Part shown: piece by piece, positions 33,995 to 43,258 of the stretch
How positions within the stretch are numbered: the stretch's first letter is position 1
How the letters are laid out: the number at the start of each line of letters is the position of its first letter
Assembly (NCBI RefSeq): GCF_006715635.1
Contig: NZ_VFNP01000002.1
Span: 3,348,001-3,412,000 of the forward strand
Source of the DNA: Streptomyces sp. SLBN-118
Lineage (GTDB): Bacteria > Actinomycetota > Actinomycetes > Streptomycetales > Streptomycetaceae
DNA: 64,000 bases
Reading direction: 5' to 3'
Program-made: the position numbers and the translations under genes
Notes under the pieces: generated by a model
The model's database searches: none
What the model saw: the letters and a program-made list of their open reading frames with translations, nothing else
What the model was told of the DNA's origin: nothing

Positions 33995-35230
33995 TCACAC
34001 CCCCGGGCCCGCCCACAGCCCCTCCGCCGTCAGGCCCAGCAGTTCGATCGCGTTGCCCCGCACGATCCGGTCCACCACCTCCGTCGCCAGGTGGCCCATC
34101 TGGGACTCACCGACCTCCTTCGACTTGGGCCAGGTCGAGTCCGAGTGCGGGTAGTCCGTCTCGTACAGGACGTTTCCGACGCCGATCGCGTCCAGGTTCT
34201 TCAGACCGAACGCGTCGTCGAAGAAGCAGCCGTACACATGCTCCGTGAAGAGTTCCGACGGCGGCCTGTGGACCTTGTCCGCCACTCCGCCCCAGCCGCG
34301 GTTCTCCTCCCACACCACGTCCGCGCGTTCCAGGATGTACGGGATCCAGCCGATCTGGCCCTCCGCGTACATGATCTTCAGGTTCGGGAAGCGCTCGAAC
34401 TTTCCGCTCATCAGCCAGTCGACCATCGAGAAACAGCAGTTGGCGAAGGTGATCGTCGAGCCGACGGCCGGCGGGGCGTCCGCCGAGGTGGAGGGCATCT
34501 TCGAGGACGAGCCGATGTGCATCGCGATGACCGTGCCGGTCTCGTCGCAGGCCTGGAGGAAGGGATCCCACTCGTCCGTGTGAATCGAGGGCAGGCCCAG
34601 GTGCGGCGGGATCTCCGAGAAGGCGACGGCACGGACACCGCGCGCCGCGTTGCGGCGGACCTCGGCGGCGGCCAGGCGGGCGTCCCAGAGCGGGATGAGG
34701 GTCAGCGGGATCAGACGGCCCCTGGCGTCGGGGCCGCACCACTCCTCCACCATCCAGTCGTTGTACGCCCGCACTCCGAGCAGGCCCAGTTCACGGTCCT
34801 TGGCCTCGGTGAAGGTCTGGCCGCAGAAGCGCGGGAAGGTCGGGAAGCACAGGGCCGACTGGACATGGTTGACGTCCATGTCGGCAAGGCGGTCCGGGAC
34901 GCTGAAGGAACCCGTCCGCATCTGCTCGTACGTGATGACCTCGAGCTTGATCTCGTCGCGGTCGTAGCCGACGGCGGTGTCGAGGCGGGTCAGCGGCCGG
35001 TGCAGGTCCTCGTACACCCACCAGTCGCCCATCGGCCCGTCGTCCCCCTGCGCGCCCATCACCGGGGCGAACTTGCCGCCCATGAAGGTCATTTCCTTCA
35101 GTGGCGCGCGGACGATGCGCGGGCCTGTGTCCCGGTACTTCGACGGGAGCCGGTCCCGCCAGACGTTGGGGGGCTCAACCGTGTGGTCGTCCACCGAGAT
35201 GATCTTCGGGAAGGTCTCCATGCCTTCCAC
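33995..35230 (-). CDS. metal-dependent amidohydrolase (Amidohydrolase_2 family)
   Basis: 411 residues from a GTG at 35230 (an ATG at 35221 is possible; AAGG favours the GTG). TIM-barrel marks are ISVDDHTVEPPNVWRDRLP (DxH), a middle VIAMHIGSSSKMPS His, and LYETDYPHSDSTWPKSK (catalytic Asp). Relatives hydrolyse or decarboxylate CoA-free acids (ACMSD-like) in aromatic and steroid breakdown. Its promoter carries a perfect operator palindrome (35243-35257), so it belongs to the regulon. Confidence 0.88.
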   Translation of the reverse strand: MEGMETFPKIISVDDHTVEPPNVWRDRLPSKYRDTGPRIVRAPLKEMTFMGGKFAPVMGAQGDDGPMGDWWVYEDLHRPLTRLDTAVGYDRDEIKLEVITYEQMRTGSFSVPDRLADMDVNHVQSALCFPTFPRFCGQTFTEAKDRELGLLGVRAYNDWMVEEWCGPDARGRLIPLTLIPLWDARLAAAEVRRNAARGVRAVAFSEIPPHLGLPSIHTDEWDPFLQACDETGTVIAMHIGSSSKMPSTSADAPPAVGSTITFANCCFSMVDWLMSGKFERFPNLKIMYAEGQIGWIPYILERADVVWEENRGWGGVADKVHRPPSELFTEHVYGCFFDDAFGLKNLDAIGVGNVLYETDYPHSDSTWPKSKEVGESQMGHLATEVVDRIVRGNAIELLGLTAEGLWAGPGV

Positions 35231-35242
35231 GGTAGCCTTGAT

Positions 35243-35257
35243 CTGACGATCCGTCAG
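35243..35257. promoter_or_regulatory. palindromic operator, site 5
   Basis: CTGACGATCCGTCAG, a perfect 6-3-6 palindrome 12 nt upstream of the amidohydrolase start, overlapping the likely transcription start. Confidence 0.75.
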
Positions 35258-35458
35258 CTATGGAGATGCCCCTCGTCGTTGCCACCGGCCACACGCACGT
35301 CCTTGACGAAGATCACACACGGCCTTCACGAGTCGGGGGTTAGCGGCGTACTCGTCGGGGGCAGAGGCGACCAGGAGGTGCCCCGCTGCTGACGGGGCCG
35401 CCCCGAACAAGGCAGACTGTCGAGGGCGATTCCGGCAGTACAGGGGCAGGGGGCAGCT

Positions 35459-38404
35459 ATGGACCGTGACAGCGGGCCACGCGTACCGGAGCCGCGCGCT
35501 CCGGAGCACAGCGGCGTCGTTGACCTGCGCTTCAGCGTGCTCGGCCCGGTACGCGCATGGCTCGGCGGCGAGAACCTGCCGTCCGGCTCGCCCCAGCAGC
35601 GCGCGCTGCTGGCCGCGCTGTTGCTGCGCGACGGACGCACCGCGACCGCCTCCGAACTGATCGACGCGATCTGGGGCGAGGACCCGCCTTCGCAGGCCCT
35701 CGCTGCCGTGCGGACGTACGCCTCCCGTCTGCGCAAGGTCCTCTCCGCCCACGCACTGGTCAGCGAGTCCGGCGGCTATGCGATCCGGGTCCGCCGCGAC
35801 TGTCTCGACCTTGCGGTGGCACAGGAGTTGGCCACCGAGGCGGAGAAGGCGCGGGCCGCCGGCGACCGGCGGCAGGCCCGGGTTCTGATCAACAAGTCGC
35901 TGGGCCTGTGGGACGGCGAGCCGCTGGCCAATGTGCCGGGGCCGTACGCCGAGAACCAGCGGGCCCGTCTGGAGGAGTGGAGACTTCAGCTTCTGGAGTC
36001 CCGGCTCGACCTCGACCTGGAGGTCGGCTGCCACGCCGAGGCGGTCTCGGAGCTGACCGCGCTCACCGCCGCGCACCCGCTGCGCGAGCGGCTGCGCGAG
36101 CTGCTGATGCTGGCCCTGTACCGCAGCGGACGGCAGGCCGAGGCGCTCGCGGTGTACGCCGACACCCGCCGGATGCTCGCCGACGAACTGGGCGTCGACC
36201 CGCGGCCCGAACTCTCCCGCCTCCAGCAGCGCATCCTGGAGGCCGACGCGGAACTGGCCCGCCCGAGCGAGGAGACCGCCCCGGCTCCGCAGGTCACCCG
36301 CCCGGCGCAACTGCCCGCCACCGTTCCGGACTTCACCGGACGAGCCTCCTTCGTACGCGAACTGGGCGACCAACTCACCACCGCCGAGGGTTCGGTCATG
36401 GCCCTCTCCGCGCTCGCGGGCATCGGCGGCGTCGGCAAGACGACCCTCGCGGTCCATGTGGCGCACGAGGCACGTCCGCACTTCCCGGACGGCCAGCTGT
36501 ACGTCGATCTGCAGGGCACGGGCCACCGCTCGGCCGACCCGGAGACGGTGCTCGGCGCCTTCCTGCGGGCGCTGGGCACCGCGGACTCGGCCATCCCGGA
36601 CTCGCTGGACGAGCGGGCCGCACTCTTCCGCTCCACGCTCGACGGCCGCCGCGTCCTGGTCCTGCTGGACAACGCCCGCGACGCCGCCCAGATCCGCCCG
36701 CTGCTGCCGGGAACGGCGGGCTGCGCGGCCCTGATCACCAGCCGGGTCAGGATGGTCGACCTGGCCGGTGCGCATCTCGTCGACCTGGATGTCATGTCGC
36801 CCGAGGAGGCGCTGCAGCTCTTCACCCGGATCGTGGGCGAGGAGCGGGTCACCTCCGAGCGGGAGGCGGCGCTGGACGTGGTCGCGGCATGCGGGTTCCT
36901 GCCGCTGGCGATCCGTATCGCCGCCTCCAGGCTGGCGGCCCGCCGCACCTGGACCGTCTCGGTCCTGGCGGCGAAGCTCGCCGACGAGCGGCGCCGTTTG
37001 GACGAACTCCAGGCGGGGGACCTCGCGGTGAAGGCCACCTTCGAACTCGGATACGGCCAGCTGGAGCCCGCCCAGGCCCGCGCGTTCCGCCTGCTCGGCC
37101 TCGCCGACGGCCCGGACATCTCGCTGACCGCGGCCTCGGCCACGCTCGACCTGCCTCCCCAGGACACCGAAGACCTGCTGGAGGCACTCGTCGACACCTC
37201 GCTGCTGGAGTCGGCGGCTCCTGGCAGGTACCGCTATCACGACCTCGTGCGCCTCTACGCGCGTGCATGCGCCGAGCGCGACGAACACCCGCCGGTCGAG
37301 CGGGAGCTGGCGCTGTCGCGCCTGCTCGACTTCTATCTGGCGACCGCCGCGAAGGTTTACGCCATCGAGCGGCCGGGCGACCGGCTGGTGGACCACGTGG
37401 GGCCGACGACACACGAAGGGCTGGTCTTCGCCGACCGGCACCAGGCTCAGGACTGGCTCTACGCCGAGGCGAACTGCCTGCTGGCGAGCGCACGCCAGGC
37501 CTCCGGCGGCCTACGGCTGCGGCTCGCCGTCGACCTGCTGTGGGCCGCGCAGGACCTGACGGAGTCCGGCGCCAACTCCAAGCAGTACGAGATCGCCGCG
37601 CACTCCGCGCGCGACGCGGCCCGCGCCGCCGGTGACATCCGAGCGGAAGGGCGCGCCCGGACCTCGCTCACCAGCGTGCACCTGGTGGCCGGCCGCTACG
37701 ACGAAGCCGACGAGGAGGCCAAGCAGGCGGCCACGCTCGCCAGGTCCGTCCAGGACCCCGCCCCCATCTACTGGTCGGACAACGACCGCGGGATCATCGC
37801 CTTCAACCAGGGACGCCTCGCGGAGGCCGAAGGGCATCTGGCCCGGGCGATCGAGGGGTCGCGGGCCGACGGGAACCGGCCGCACGAAGCCAGCGCGCTG
37901 TGCAATCTCTCCCGCATCCACCTGTCCCTCGGCCGCATGGCACAGGCGATCGCCATGGCGGAGCAGGGCGTCGAGATCTACGACCGCATAGGGCACACCC
38001 TGCGACTGGCCAACGCCCGCTACGCACTGGGGGTCGCCCTCACCGACGCGGGCCGCCACACGGAAGCCCTGGAGGCGCTTGTGGAGGCCCTGGAGCGGTT
38101 CGAGACCAACCGGCAGCGTCTGTGGGAGGGCACCACGCACTTCCGTATGGCTCAGACGCATCTCGCGGCCCGCCGCCCGGCGCGTGCCGCCCAGCACGCC
38201 GAGCAGGCACTCGCCATCGGCTGCATCGGCGGCGACCGGACCCGGGCCCATGTGCTCACCACACTCGGCCGGGCGCTGGACAGCCTCGGCCAGGCCGACC
38301 GGGCACGGGCCTGCTGGCGCGAGGCGCTGTCGTTGCACGAGCAGACCGGGGCGGCGGAGGCCGAGGAAGTACGCGGTCTGCTGGCCCCCCTCAGTGCGGC
38401 GTAA
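35459..38404 (+). CDS. afsR: AfsR-type SARP regulator (BTAD, NB-ARC, TPR)
   Basis: 981 residues, near the 993 of S. coelicolor AfsR as remembered. Order: SARP winged helix and BTAD (residues 20-260: LRFSVLGPVRAWLGGENLPS ... ALYRSGRQAEALAVYADTRR), NB-ARC ATPase (about 285-600: P-loop SALAGIGGVGKTTLAVHVAH; Walker B RVLVLLDNARDAAQIRPLLP), then C-terminal TPRs (670-980: IAFNQGRLAEAEGHLARAIE). AfsR is phosphorylated by AfsK and activates afsS to raise antibiotic production. The afsS homologue with a SARP-type box follows directly, so the orthology is well supported. Confidence 0.88.
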   Translation: MDRDSGPRVPEPRAPEHSGVVDLRFSVLGPVRAWLGGENLPSGSPQQRALLAALLLRDGRTATASELIDAIWGEDPPSQALAAVRTYASRLRKVLSAHALVSESGGYAIRVRRDCLDLAVAQELATEAEKARAAGDRRQARVLINKSLGLWDGEPLANVPGPYAENQRARLEEWRLQLLESRLDLDLEVGCHAEAVSELTALTAAHPLRERLRELLMLALYRSGRQAEALAVYADTRRMLADELGVDPRPELSRLQQRILEADAELARPSEETAPAPQVTRPAQLPATVPDFTGRASFVRELGDQLTTAEGSVMALSALAGIGGVGKTTLAVHVAHEARPHFPDGQLYVDLQGTGHRSADPETVLGAFLRALGTADSAIPDSLDERAALFRSTLDGRRVLVLLDNARDAAQIRPLLPGTAGCAALITSRVRMVDLAGAHLVDLDVMSPEEALQLFTRIVGEERVTSEREAALDVVAACGFLPLAIRIAASRLAARRTWTVSVLAAKLADERRRLDELQAGDLAVKATFELGYGQLEPAQARAFRLLGLADGPDISLTAASATLDLPPQDTEDLLEALVDTSLLESAAPGRYRYHDLVRLYARACAERDEHPPVERELALSRLLDFYLATAAKVYAIERPGDRLVDHVGPTTHEGLVFADRHQAQDWLYAEANCLLASARQASGGLRLRLAVDLLWAAQDLTESGANSKQYEIAAHSARDAARAAGDIRAEGRARTSLTSVHLVAGRYDEADEEAKQAATLARSVQDPAPIYWSDNDRGIIAFNQGRLAEAEGHLARAIEGSRADGNRPHEASALCNLSRIHLSLGRMAQAIAMAEQGVEIYDRIGHTLRLANARYALGVALTDAGRHTEALEALVEALERFETNRQRLWEGTTHFRMAQTHLAARRPARAAQHAEQALAIGCIGGDRTRAHVLTTLGRALDSLGQADRARACWREALSLHEQTGAAEAEEVRGLLAPLSAA

Positions 38405-38465
38405 GGGACCGCCCCGGCTGTGTAACAGCGCGCCCCATCTGCTGTGACAGCTCTCTGCCAGGACG

Positions 38466-38483
38466 TTCATTGAATGTTTATGC
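38466..38483 (+). promoter_or_regulatory. SARP-type direct repeats upstream of afsS homologue
   Basis: GTTCATT and GTTTATG are two heptamers whose starts are 11 nt apart (one helical turn), the classic SARP/OmpR-type geometry, in the interval between afsR and afsS about 180 nt upstream of the afsS start. AfsR is known to bind the afsS promoter at such repeats in S. coelicolor. Confidence 0.6.
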
Positions 38484-38664
38484 TCGTCCGACATGCTCCA
38501 TTGCAGTCGATCCGTCGCGTCGGGGGGCAAGCGGATCACCTGGGACCACACCTTGCCGGGGGGGCGAGCGACGGTCCCCCGGCCTTCTGTCCGGCGACCC
38601 TCGGGGGAGTCTCCGGGCAGAAGGCCACCTTCAGTAGTCGGGCAATCCCATGGGGGACGGAAAA

Positions 38665-38964
38665 ATGAGCAACACCGAGAAGAAGCCTGAAGGGTTCGCG
38701 ACGATGGACCACCACACTCCGGCGCCGCCGGTGGACGGTCTCAGCACCATGGACCACCACACCCCGGCCCCGCCGACGGGTGCTCCCATCGCCCAGGACC
38801 ACCACACTCCGCTTCCGCCCACCGATGGCGTGTCCACCATGGACCACCACACCCCGGCCCCTCCGGCCGACGGTATGGCGACCATGGACCACCACACGCC
38901 GCTCCCGCCCTCGGACGGCATCACCACGATGGACCACCACACGCCGGCCCCTCCGCAGGGCTGA
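38665..38964 (+). CDS. afsS: AfsS-like small sigma-like protein with six DHHTPxPP repeats
   Basis: 99 residues from the ATG at 38665. It consists almost entirely of six repeats of (T)MDHHTPAPPxDG (units near residues 14, 27, 40, 55, 70 and 84). AfsS of S. coelicolor, as remembered, is a 63-residue protein with about three DNHMPxxP-type repeats; here the count is doubled and the core is DHHTP. It follows afsR with a SARP box between. AfsS stimulates pathway-specific antibiotic regulators by an unknown mechanism; the repeats are presumably its interaction motif. Confidence 0.8.
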   Translation: MSNTEKKPEGFATMDHHTPAPPVDGLSTMDHHTPAPPTGAPIAQDHHTPLPPTDGVSTMDHHTPAPPADGMATMDHHTPLPPSDGITTMDHHTPAPPQG

Positions 38965-39237
38965 CGACAGACCCTGGGACGGGGTGCGGCCGCGGCGGCG
39001 CGGAGGGGAAGCCGCCGCGGCCGCTGCATGTCCGCCGCCGGATCCTGAAGGATCCATGTCGGCTGATTCCACCGGAGCTTGACCCGCACTCAGACACTTC
39101 GGTCAGAAAGCGTCCACCCCTCGGACAATTCCAAAGGAACCTTGCCCGAAACGGTGCGCGACGGGTCGATGGCAGTGTGTACTGTGCGGGTCCTCCCCCG
39201 TACGGCCCCACCCCCTGCCTTCCCCGAGGTCTATTCG

Positions 39238-40644
39238 ATGATCGAGATACCGGACCTGGCCGTCGGCGGCCTGGCCGCCGGGACCCTGTCGGCATTCGTT
39301 CTCGGGGGCGGGCTGCTGCGTTCCCGTCGTCAACGGGCCCGGCAGCGCGAGGAGATCGCCACCCTGCACGCCCATCTGGACGTCGCACGCCAGGAGGTCG
39401 ACCGCGCAGCGCAGGCGTTCACCGCCGAGGTGGTCCATCTCGCGCAGCGGCGTATTCCGGCCGAGGCCACCCGTGCCGCGCATCCGCATGTCCAGGTGCC
39501 CGGCCCCCTGCACCCGGAACTCGCCGGGAGCGGACTGGGCGCGGGGATGGACAGCGTGGTGGCCGGGCTGCTGGCCGCGATGGCGCAGGAGCGCAAGCGG
39601 GTCGACGCGGCCGCCCGCGCGGGCATGCGAGGTGCCACACGGGAGATCCAGGCCGGGCTCTACCGGCTCCAGGACGTGCTGCGAGGGCTGCAACAGCGGT
39701 ACGACGACCCCGACTTGGCGCAGACACTCTTCGAACTCGACCACGAGAACGAGCAGTCCCTTCGTCGCGCGCAGGTCGCCGCCGTGGTGTGCGGGGCCTG
39801 GGTGGGGCTGGCCCGTGAGGAGTCGCACCTGGTCGATGCGGTGACCGGCGGCCAGTCCCGGCTCGTCGGCTACCACCGGGTCCAGGTCCACAACCACCTC
39901 GAAGAGGGCACCGCACTCGTCTCCCACGCCGTCGAGCCGGTCGCGATCATCGTCGCCGAGCTGCTCGACAACGCACTGCGCCACTCCTCCCCCGACACCA
40001 CCGTCGCGGTGAACCTCGAACGCGCCCACCACGGCGTCTCGGTCACCATCGACGACGCCGGTGTCGGCATGGCCTCGGAAGAACGGGCCTACGCACAGCG
40101 GATGGTGGCCGGAGGCGACCCGATTCTGCTGTCCGAGCTCGGCGATCCGCCACGGATGGGCCTGGCCGCGATCGGCCAGCTGACCCGGCAGTTCGACCTG
40201 TCGGTCGACCTGTCGACACCGTCCCCCTACGGCGGCGTACGCGCCGTGCTGCTGGTCAAGAACCACCTCCTCAGCCGTATCGACCCCACTGAGCGGCCGC
40301 CCGCGGCCAGCGCCGCGCGGTCCACGCGCCAGGCCGCTCCAGCCGCCCCCACCGCACCGCCCGCGCCCGTTGTGGAGCCGCGCCCGGCCCGTGTGCCCAC
40401 GCCCGTCGCACGCGACACCGCCCCCGTCACCCACGAATCCGCCCCCGAGCCCGACGGGGACGTACTGCCACGGCGCCGCCGCCGGGTCCGCGCCGACGAT
40501 CTGCCCGCGCAGGCCGGGTCCGCCGCGCCCGAGCCGCCGCCCGCGCGCACCCCCGAGGAGGCCGCCGCCGCGCTCGGCGCCCTGCAGTCCGGAACCGCCG
40601 CCGCACGATCCGCCACCGACGCCGAAGGGAACGACCCCAGATGA
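39238..40644 (+). CDS. cvnA: conservon sensor histidine-kinase-like protein (CvnA)
   Basis: 468 residues from the ATG at 39238 (MIEIPDLAVGGLAAGTLSAF), with an N-terminal membrane helix, a long coiled region (RARQREEIATLHAHLDVARQ, EVDRAAQAF) and a GHKL ATPase domain: IIVAELLDNALRHSSPDTTV (N box), VTIDDAGVGMASEE (G1), MGLAAIGQLTRQF (G2). The C-terminal 110 residues are Pro/Ala-rich. CvnA sits at the membrane and works with CvnB-D as a GTPase switch. Start of a six-gene operon in which every junction overlaps. Confidence 0.92.
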   Translation: MIEIPDLAVGGLAAGTLSAFVLGGGLLRSRRQRARQREEIATLHAHLDVARQEVDRAAQAFTAEVVHLAQRRIPAEATRAAHPHVQVPGPLHPELAGSGLGAGMDSVVAGLLAAMAQERKRVDAAARAGMRGATREIQAGLYRLQDVLRGLQQRYDDPDLAQTLFELDHENEQSLRRAQVAAVVCGAWVGLAREESHLVDAVTGGQSRLVGYHRVQVHNHLEEGTALVSHAVEPVAIIVAELLDNALRHSSPDTTVAVNLERAHHGVSVTIDDAGVGMASEERAYAQRMVAGGDPILLSELGDPPRMGLAAIGQLTRQFDLSVDLSTPSPYGGVRAVLLVKNHLLSRIDPTERPPAASAARSTRQAAPAAPTAPPAPVVEPRPARVPTPVARDTAPVTHESAPEPDGDVLPRRRRRVRADDLPAQAGSAAPEPPPARTPEEAAAALGALQSGTAAARSATDAEGNDPR

Positions 40645-41063
40645 CCAGCCGCGACCCCGGCGACACGGCGTGGGTGCTCGATCCGATCCTTCAGATCCCG
40701 CACGTACGGGCCGCTGTCCTGCTCACCAGGGACGGTCTCGTCTCCGGATACTCCGACGCGCTCTCCCAGGCCTCGGCCGAACGCGTCGCCGCGATCACCA
40801 GCACCGTCCAGGGCGCCTGCCGTACCGCCGCCGCGGCCTTCGCCGACCAGGACAGCGCCCTGCTGCGCCAGGTCGTCATCGAGTCCGACCACGGCTACAT
40901 CCTGGTCGCGCCCACCGCGCACGGCACCTGTGTGGCCGCCTTCGGCGATCCCGAGGTGCGCCTCGATCTGCTCGGCCACCGGGTCCACTCACAGGTGGCA
41001 CGGCTCGGCGAGAAGGCGATGGCCGCCGCTCCCCGCGGAGCCGATGGCGGCACTGAGGCATGA
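40641..41063 (+). CDS. cvnB: conservon roadblock/LC7 protein (CvnB)
   Basis: 140 residues, ATGA-coupled to cvnA. Roadblock/LC7 pattern: HVRAAVLLTRDGLVSGYSDA, then SQASAERVAAITSTVQGACR, RQVVIESDHGYILVAPTAHG and VAAFGDPEVRLDLLGHRVHS. By analogy to MglB it is expected to act as a GTPase-activating or scaffold partner of CvnD. Confidence 0.93.
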   Translation: MTSRDPGDTAWVLDPILQIPHVRAAVLLTRDGLVSGYSDALSQASAERVAAITSTVQGACRTAAAAFADQDSALLRQVVIESDHGYILVAPTAHGTCVAAFGDPEVRLDLLGHRVHSQVARLGEKAMAAAPRGADGGTEA

Positions 41064-41419
41064 CCGGCCGCCGGAGCGGCCGCCCCCTGGTCCCCGCCTA
41101 TCTGTCCACCGGCGGTGTCGCGCGGCCCAGCCGCAACAGCCTGGAGCGCCTTTCGGTGCTGACCGGCAAGGGGCCTGTTCCCGCCGGACTCCCCGCCGCC
41201 CAGCGGAGTCTGCTGGAAACGCTGGACGGCGGCTCGCTCACGGTGGTGGAGACCGCGGCCCTGCTGGAACTGCCGGTCTCGGCCGTACGCGTGCTTGCCG
41301 CCGCTCTGATCGACCAGGGGCTGGTGAACGCCCGCCCGCCGGTCCCCTACGCCGCCCAGCCCGACCCTGATCTGTTGAAGAGAGTCGCCGATGGCCTCCG
41401 CGCCCTCAAGCTTCAGTGA
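41060..41419 (+). CDS. cvnC: conservon DUF742 protein (CvnC)
   Basis: 119 residues, ATGA-coupled to cvnB. DUF742 blocks: LVPAYLSTGGVARPSRNSLE, LPAAQRSLLETLDGGSLTVV, ETAALLELPVSAVRVLAAAL and DQGLVNARPP, a winged-helix-like fold. The last 29 nt overlap cvnD. Forms part of the CvnA-D complex. Confidence 0.93.
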   Translation: MTGRRSGRPLVPAYLSTGGVARPSRNSLERLSVLTGKGPVPAGLPAAQRSLLETLDGGSLTVVETAALLELPVSAVRVLAAALIDQGLVNARPPVPYAAQPDPDLLKRVADGLRALKLQ

Positions 41420-42023
41420 GCACGCCGGCTCCGGCGGGCTGCATCTGCCGGACAGCGCCCGCGAGTTGGTGAAGATTCTGGTGGCGGGCCCCTTCGGGGT
41501 CGGCAAGACCACACTGATCGACTCGGTCTCCGAGATCCGCCCGCTGCACACCGAGGAGCAGCTGACCGAGGCGTCCGTGCCGTCGGACGACCTCGCCGGC
41601 GTACGCGACAAGACCACCACCACCGTCGCCATCGACTTCGGACGGATCTCCCTGGCGGGCGGCATCGTGCTGTATCTCTTCGGCACCCCCGGCCAGGAAC
41701 GCTTCCGCTCACTGTGGGACGACATCGCCTACGGGGCGCTCGGCGCGCTCGTCCTGGTCGACACCCGCCGTATCGACGACTCCTTCGACGTGCTGGGCCT
41801 GGTGGAGGATTCGGGGCTGCCGTACGCGGTCGCGCTCAACCAGTTCCCCGACTCCAAGCAGTACACCGAGGAGCAGTTGCGCCGCTCCCTGGATCTGGAG
41901 CCGGGCACCCCGATGGTGACCTGCGACGCCCGTGACACCGGCGCCTCCATCGACGCGCTGCTCGCCCTCGTGACGCACCTCATCGCCCGCACCAGCCCGC
42001 ACCCGCCGACGGAGACCCGGTGA
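41391..42023 (+). CDS. cvnD: conservon small GTPase (CvnD)
   Basis: 210 residues from the ATG at 41391, overlapping cvnC by 29 nt. Ras-like motifs: P-loop GPFGVGKTTLIDSVSE, switch 1 TTTTVAIDFGRISL, switch 2 LFGTPGQERFRSLW, NQFP as the base-recognition motif (for NKxD, reduced), and the C-terminal CDARDTGAS. The MglA-like GTPase of the conservon; the reduced NKxD motif is normal for this family. Confidence 0.95.
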   Translation: MASAPSSFSEHAGSGGLHLPDSARELVKILVAGPFGVGKTTLIDSVSEIRPLHTEEQLTEASVPSDDLAGVRDKTTTTVAIDFGRISLAGGIVLYLFGTPGQERFRSLWDDIAYGALGALVLVDTRRIDDSFDVLGLVEDSGLPYAVALNQFPDSKQYTEEQLRRSLDLEPGTPMVTCDARDTGASIDALLALVTHLIARTSPHPPTETR

Positions 42024-43258
42024 ACACCTACCCCGCCCCCGCAGAAGCGTTCAACCTGTCGGCTCCGGTCCGGCTCTGGGAAGAGGGCTTCGCCGCCGAT
42101 CCGCACAGCTACTACGCGATGCTGAAGGCCCAGGGACCGATCGGCTGGGCAGAACTGGCCCCCGGTGTCCCCGCGTATGTCGTCACCGACCGCCGTGCCG
42201 CCCTCGATCTGCTGCACGACGACGAGACCTGGTCGCACGACCCGAGGCCCTGGGAGGCCACGGTCGCCGAGGACTCCCCGATCCTCGGCATGATGCGCTG
42301 GCGGCCCAACGCCCTTTTCTCCGACGGCGATGCGCACATCCGCTACCGCCGCACGCTCCTCGACGCCTTCGACCTGGTGGAGCCGCACGATCTGCGCGAG
42401 CGGGTGCACCGCGCGGTGGACATCCTGGTCTCCAGGTTCGGTCCCGGCGGCCGCGCCGACCTCGTCGCCGACTTCGCCCGCCCGCTGATGGCGCTGATCT
42501 TCAACAACCTCTTCGGCCTCCCCGACAGCGAGAGCGGACGCCTCAACGACGCGCTGGGCCGGATGATGGAGGGCGGCGAGCAGTCCGCGCAGGGCGAGGC
42601 CGAGTACGGACGTTACGTACTCGAACTCATCGCCGCCAAGAGTGCCGAGCGCGGCGACGACCTCACCAGCCGGCTGCTCGACCACCCCCTGGCTCTCACC
42701 CCGGAGGAGGTCACCTGGCAGGTCTTCCTCACCCTGGGCGCGGGCCACGAGCCCACCGCCAACCTCGTCTCCAACGCCCTGTCCCGCATCCTCGGCAACC
42801 CCGCCTACTACTCCACCCTCACCAGCGGCTCCCGGCCGGTCATGGACGCCGTCGTCGAGGTGCTGCGCTACGAGACCCCGCTGTCGAACTACGGCATCCA
42901 CTTCGCCCGCAGGTCCCTGAGCTTCCACGGCGTCTGGGTGCAGGCGGCGATCCCCGTCGTCGTCTCCTACGGCGCGCTCGGCCACTTCGCGGACAAGGAG
43001 TTCGACGGCGCCCACCACCCTCACGACGCCTCGCACCTGTCGTGGTCGGCGGGCGAGCACTCCTGCCCCGTCAAACAGCACACCCTGCTGATCGCCACCG
43101 AAGCCATCGAGCGGCTCACCCAGTGGCTCCCAGACCTGGAGCCGGTGACCCCGCGCGAACGCCTCACCTGGCGCCCCGGCCCCTTCCACCGGTCGCTGAC
43201 GGCCCTGCCCGTCCGCTTCACGCCCCGTGTCCCCGACCAGCCAGGAGAACGAGCATGA
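42020..43258 (+). CDS. cytochrome P450, conservon type, degenerate haem loop (CYP157-like)
   Basis: 412 residues, ATGA-coupled to cvnD. P450 parts: I-helix LGAGHEPTANLVSNALSRIL, K-helix EVLRYETPLSN (ExxR kept), haem loop SWSAGEHSCPVKQ. Compared with the canonical FGxGxHxCxG the loop has W for F, S for the first G and V for the last G, although the Cys ligand is retained. Conservons often carry a CYP157-type and a CYP154-type pair; CYP157 members are known for altered signature motifs. May be a partner or regulatory P450 rather than an efficient monooxygenase. Confidence 0.85.
   Translation: MNTYPAPAEAFNLSAPVRLWEEGFAADPHSYYAMLKAQGPIGWAELAPGVPAYVVTDRRAALDLLHDDETWSHDPRPWEATVAEDSPILGMMRWRPNALFSDGDAHIRYRRTLLDAFDLVEPHDLRERVHRAVDILVSRFGPGGRADLVADFARPLMALIFNNLFGLPDSESGRLNDALGRMMEGGEQSAQGEAEYGRYVLELIAAKSAERGDDLTSRLLDHPLALTPEEVTWQVFLTLGAGHEPTANLVSNALSRILGNPAYYSTLTSGSRPVMDAVVEVLRYETPLSNYGIHFARRSLSFHGVWVQAAIPVVVSYGALGHFADKEFDGAHHPHDASHLSWSAGEHSCPVKQHTLLIATEAIERLTQWLPDLEPVTPRERLTWRPGPFHRSLTALPVRFTPRVPDQPGERA

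Noticed and set aside
35258..37441. 727-residue minus-strand open frame opposite afsR
   Set aside because: Antisense of the SARP and NB-ARC coding region; repetitive Gly/Arg/Gln composition with no motifs.
38650..38964. CRISPR-like array because of the regular repeats in afsS
   Set aside because: The repeats are coding, in frame, with no unique spacers, and there are no cas genes.
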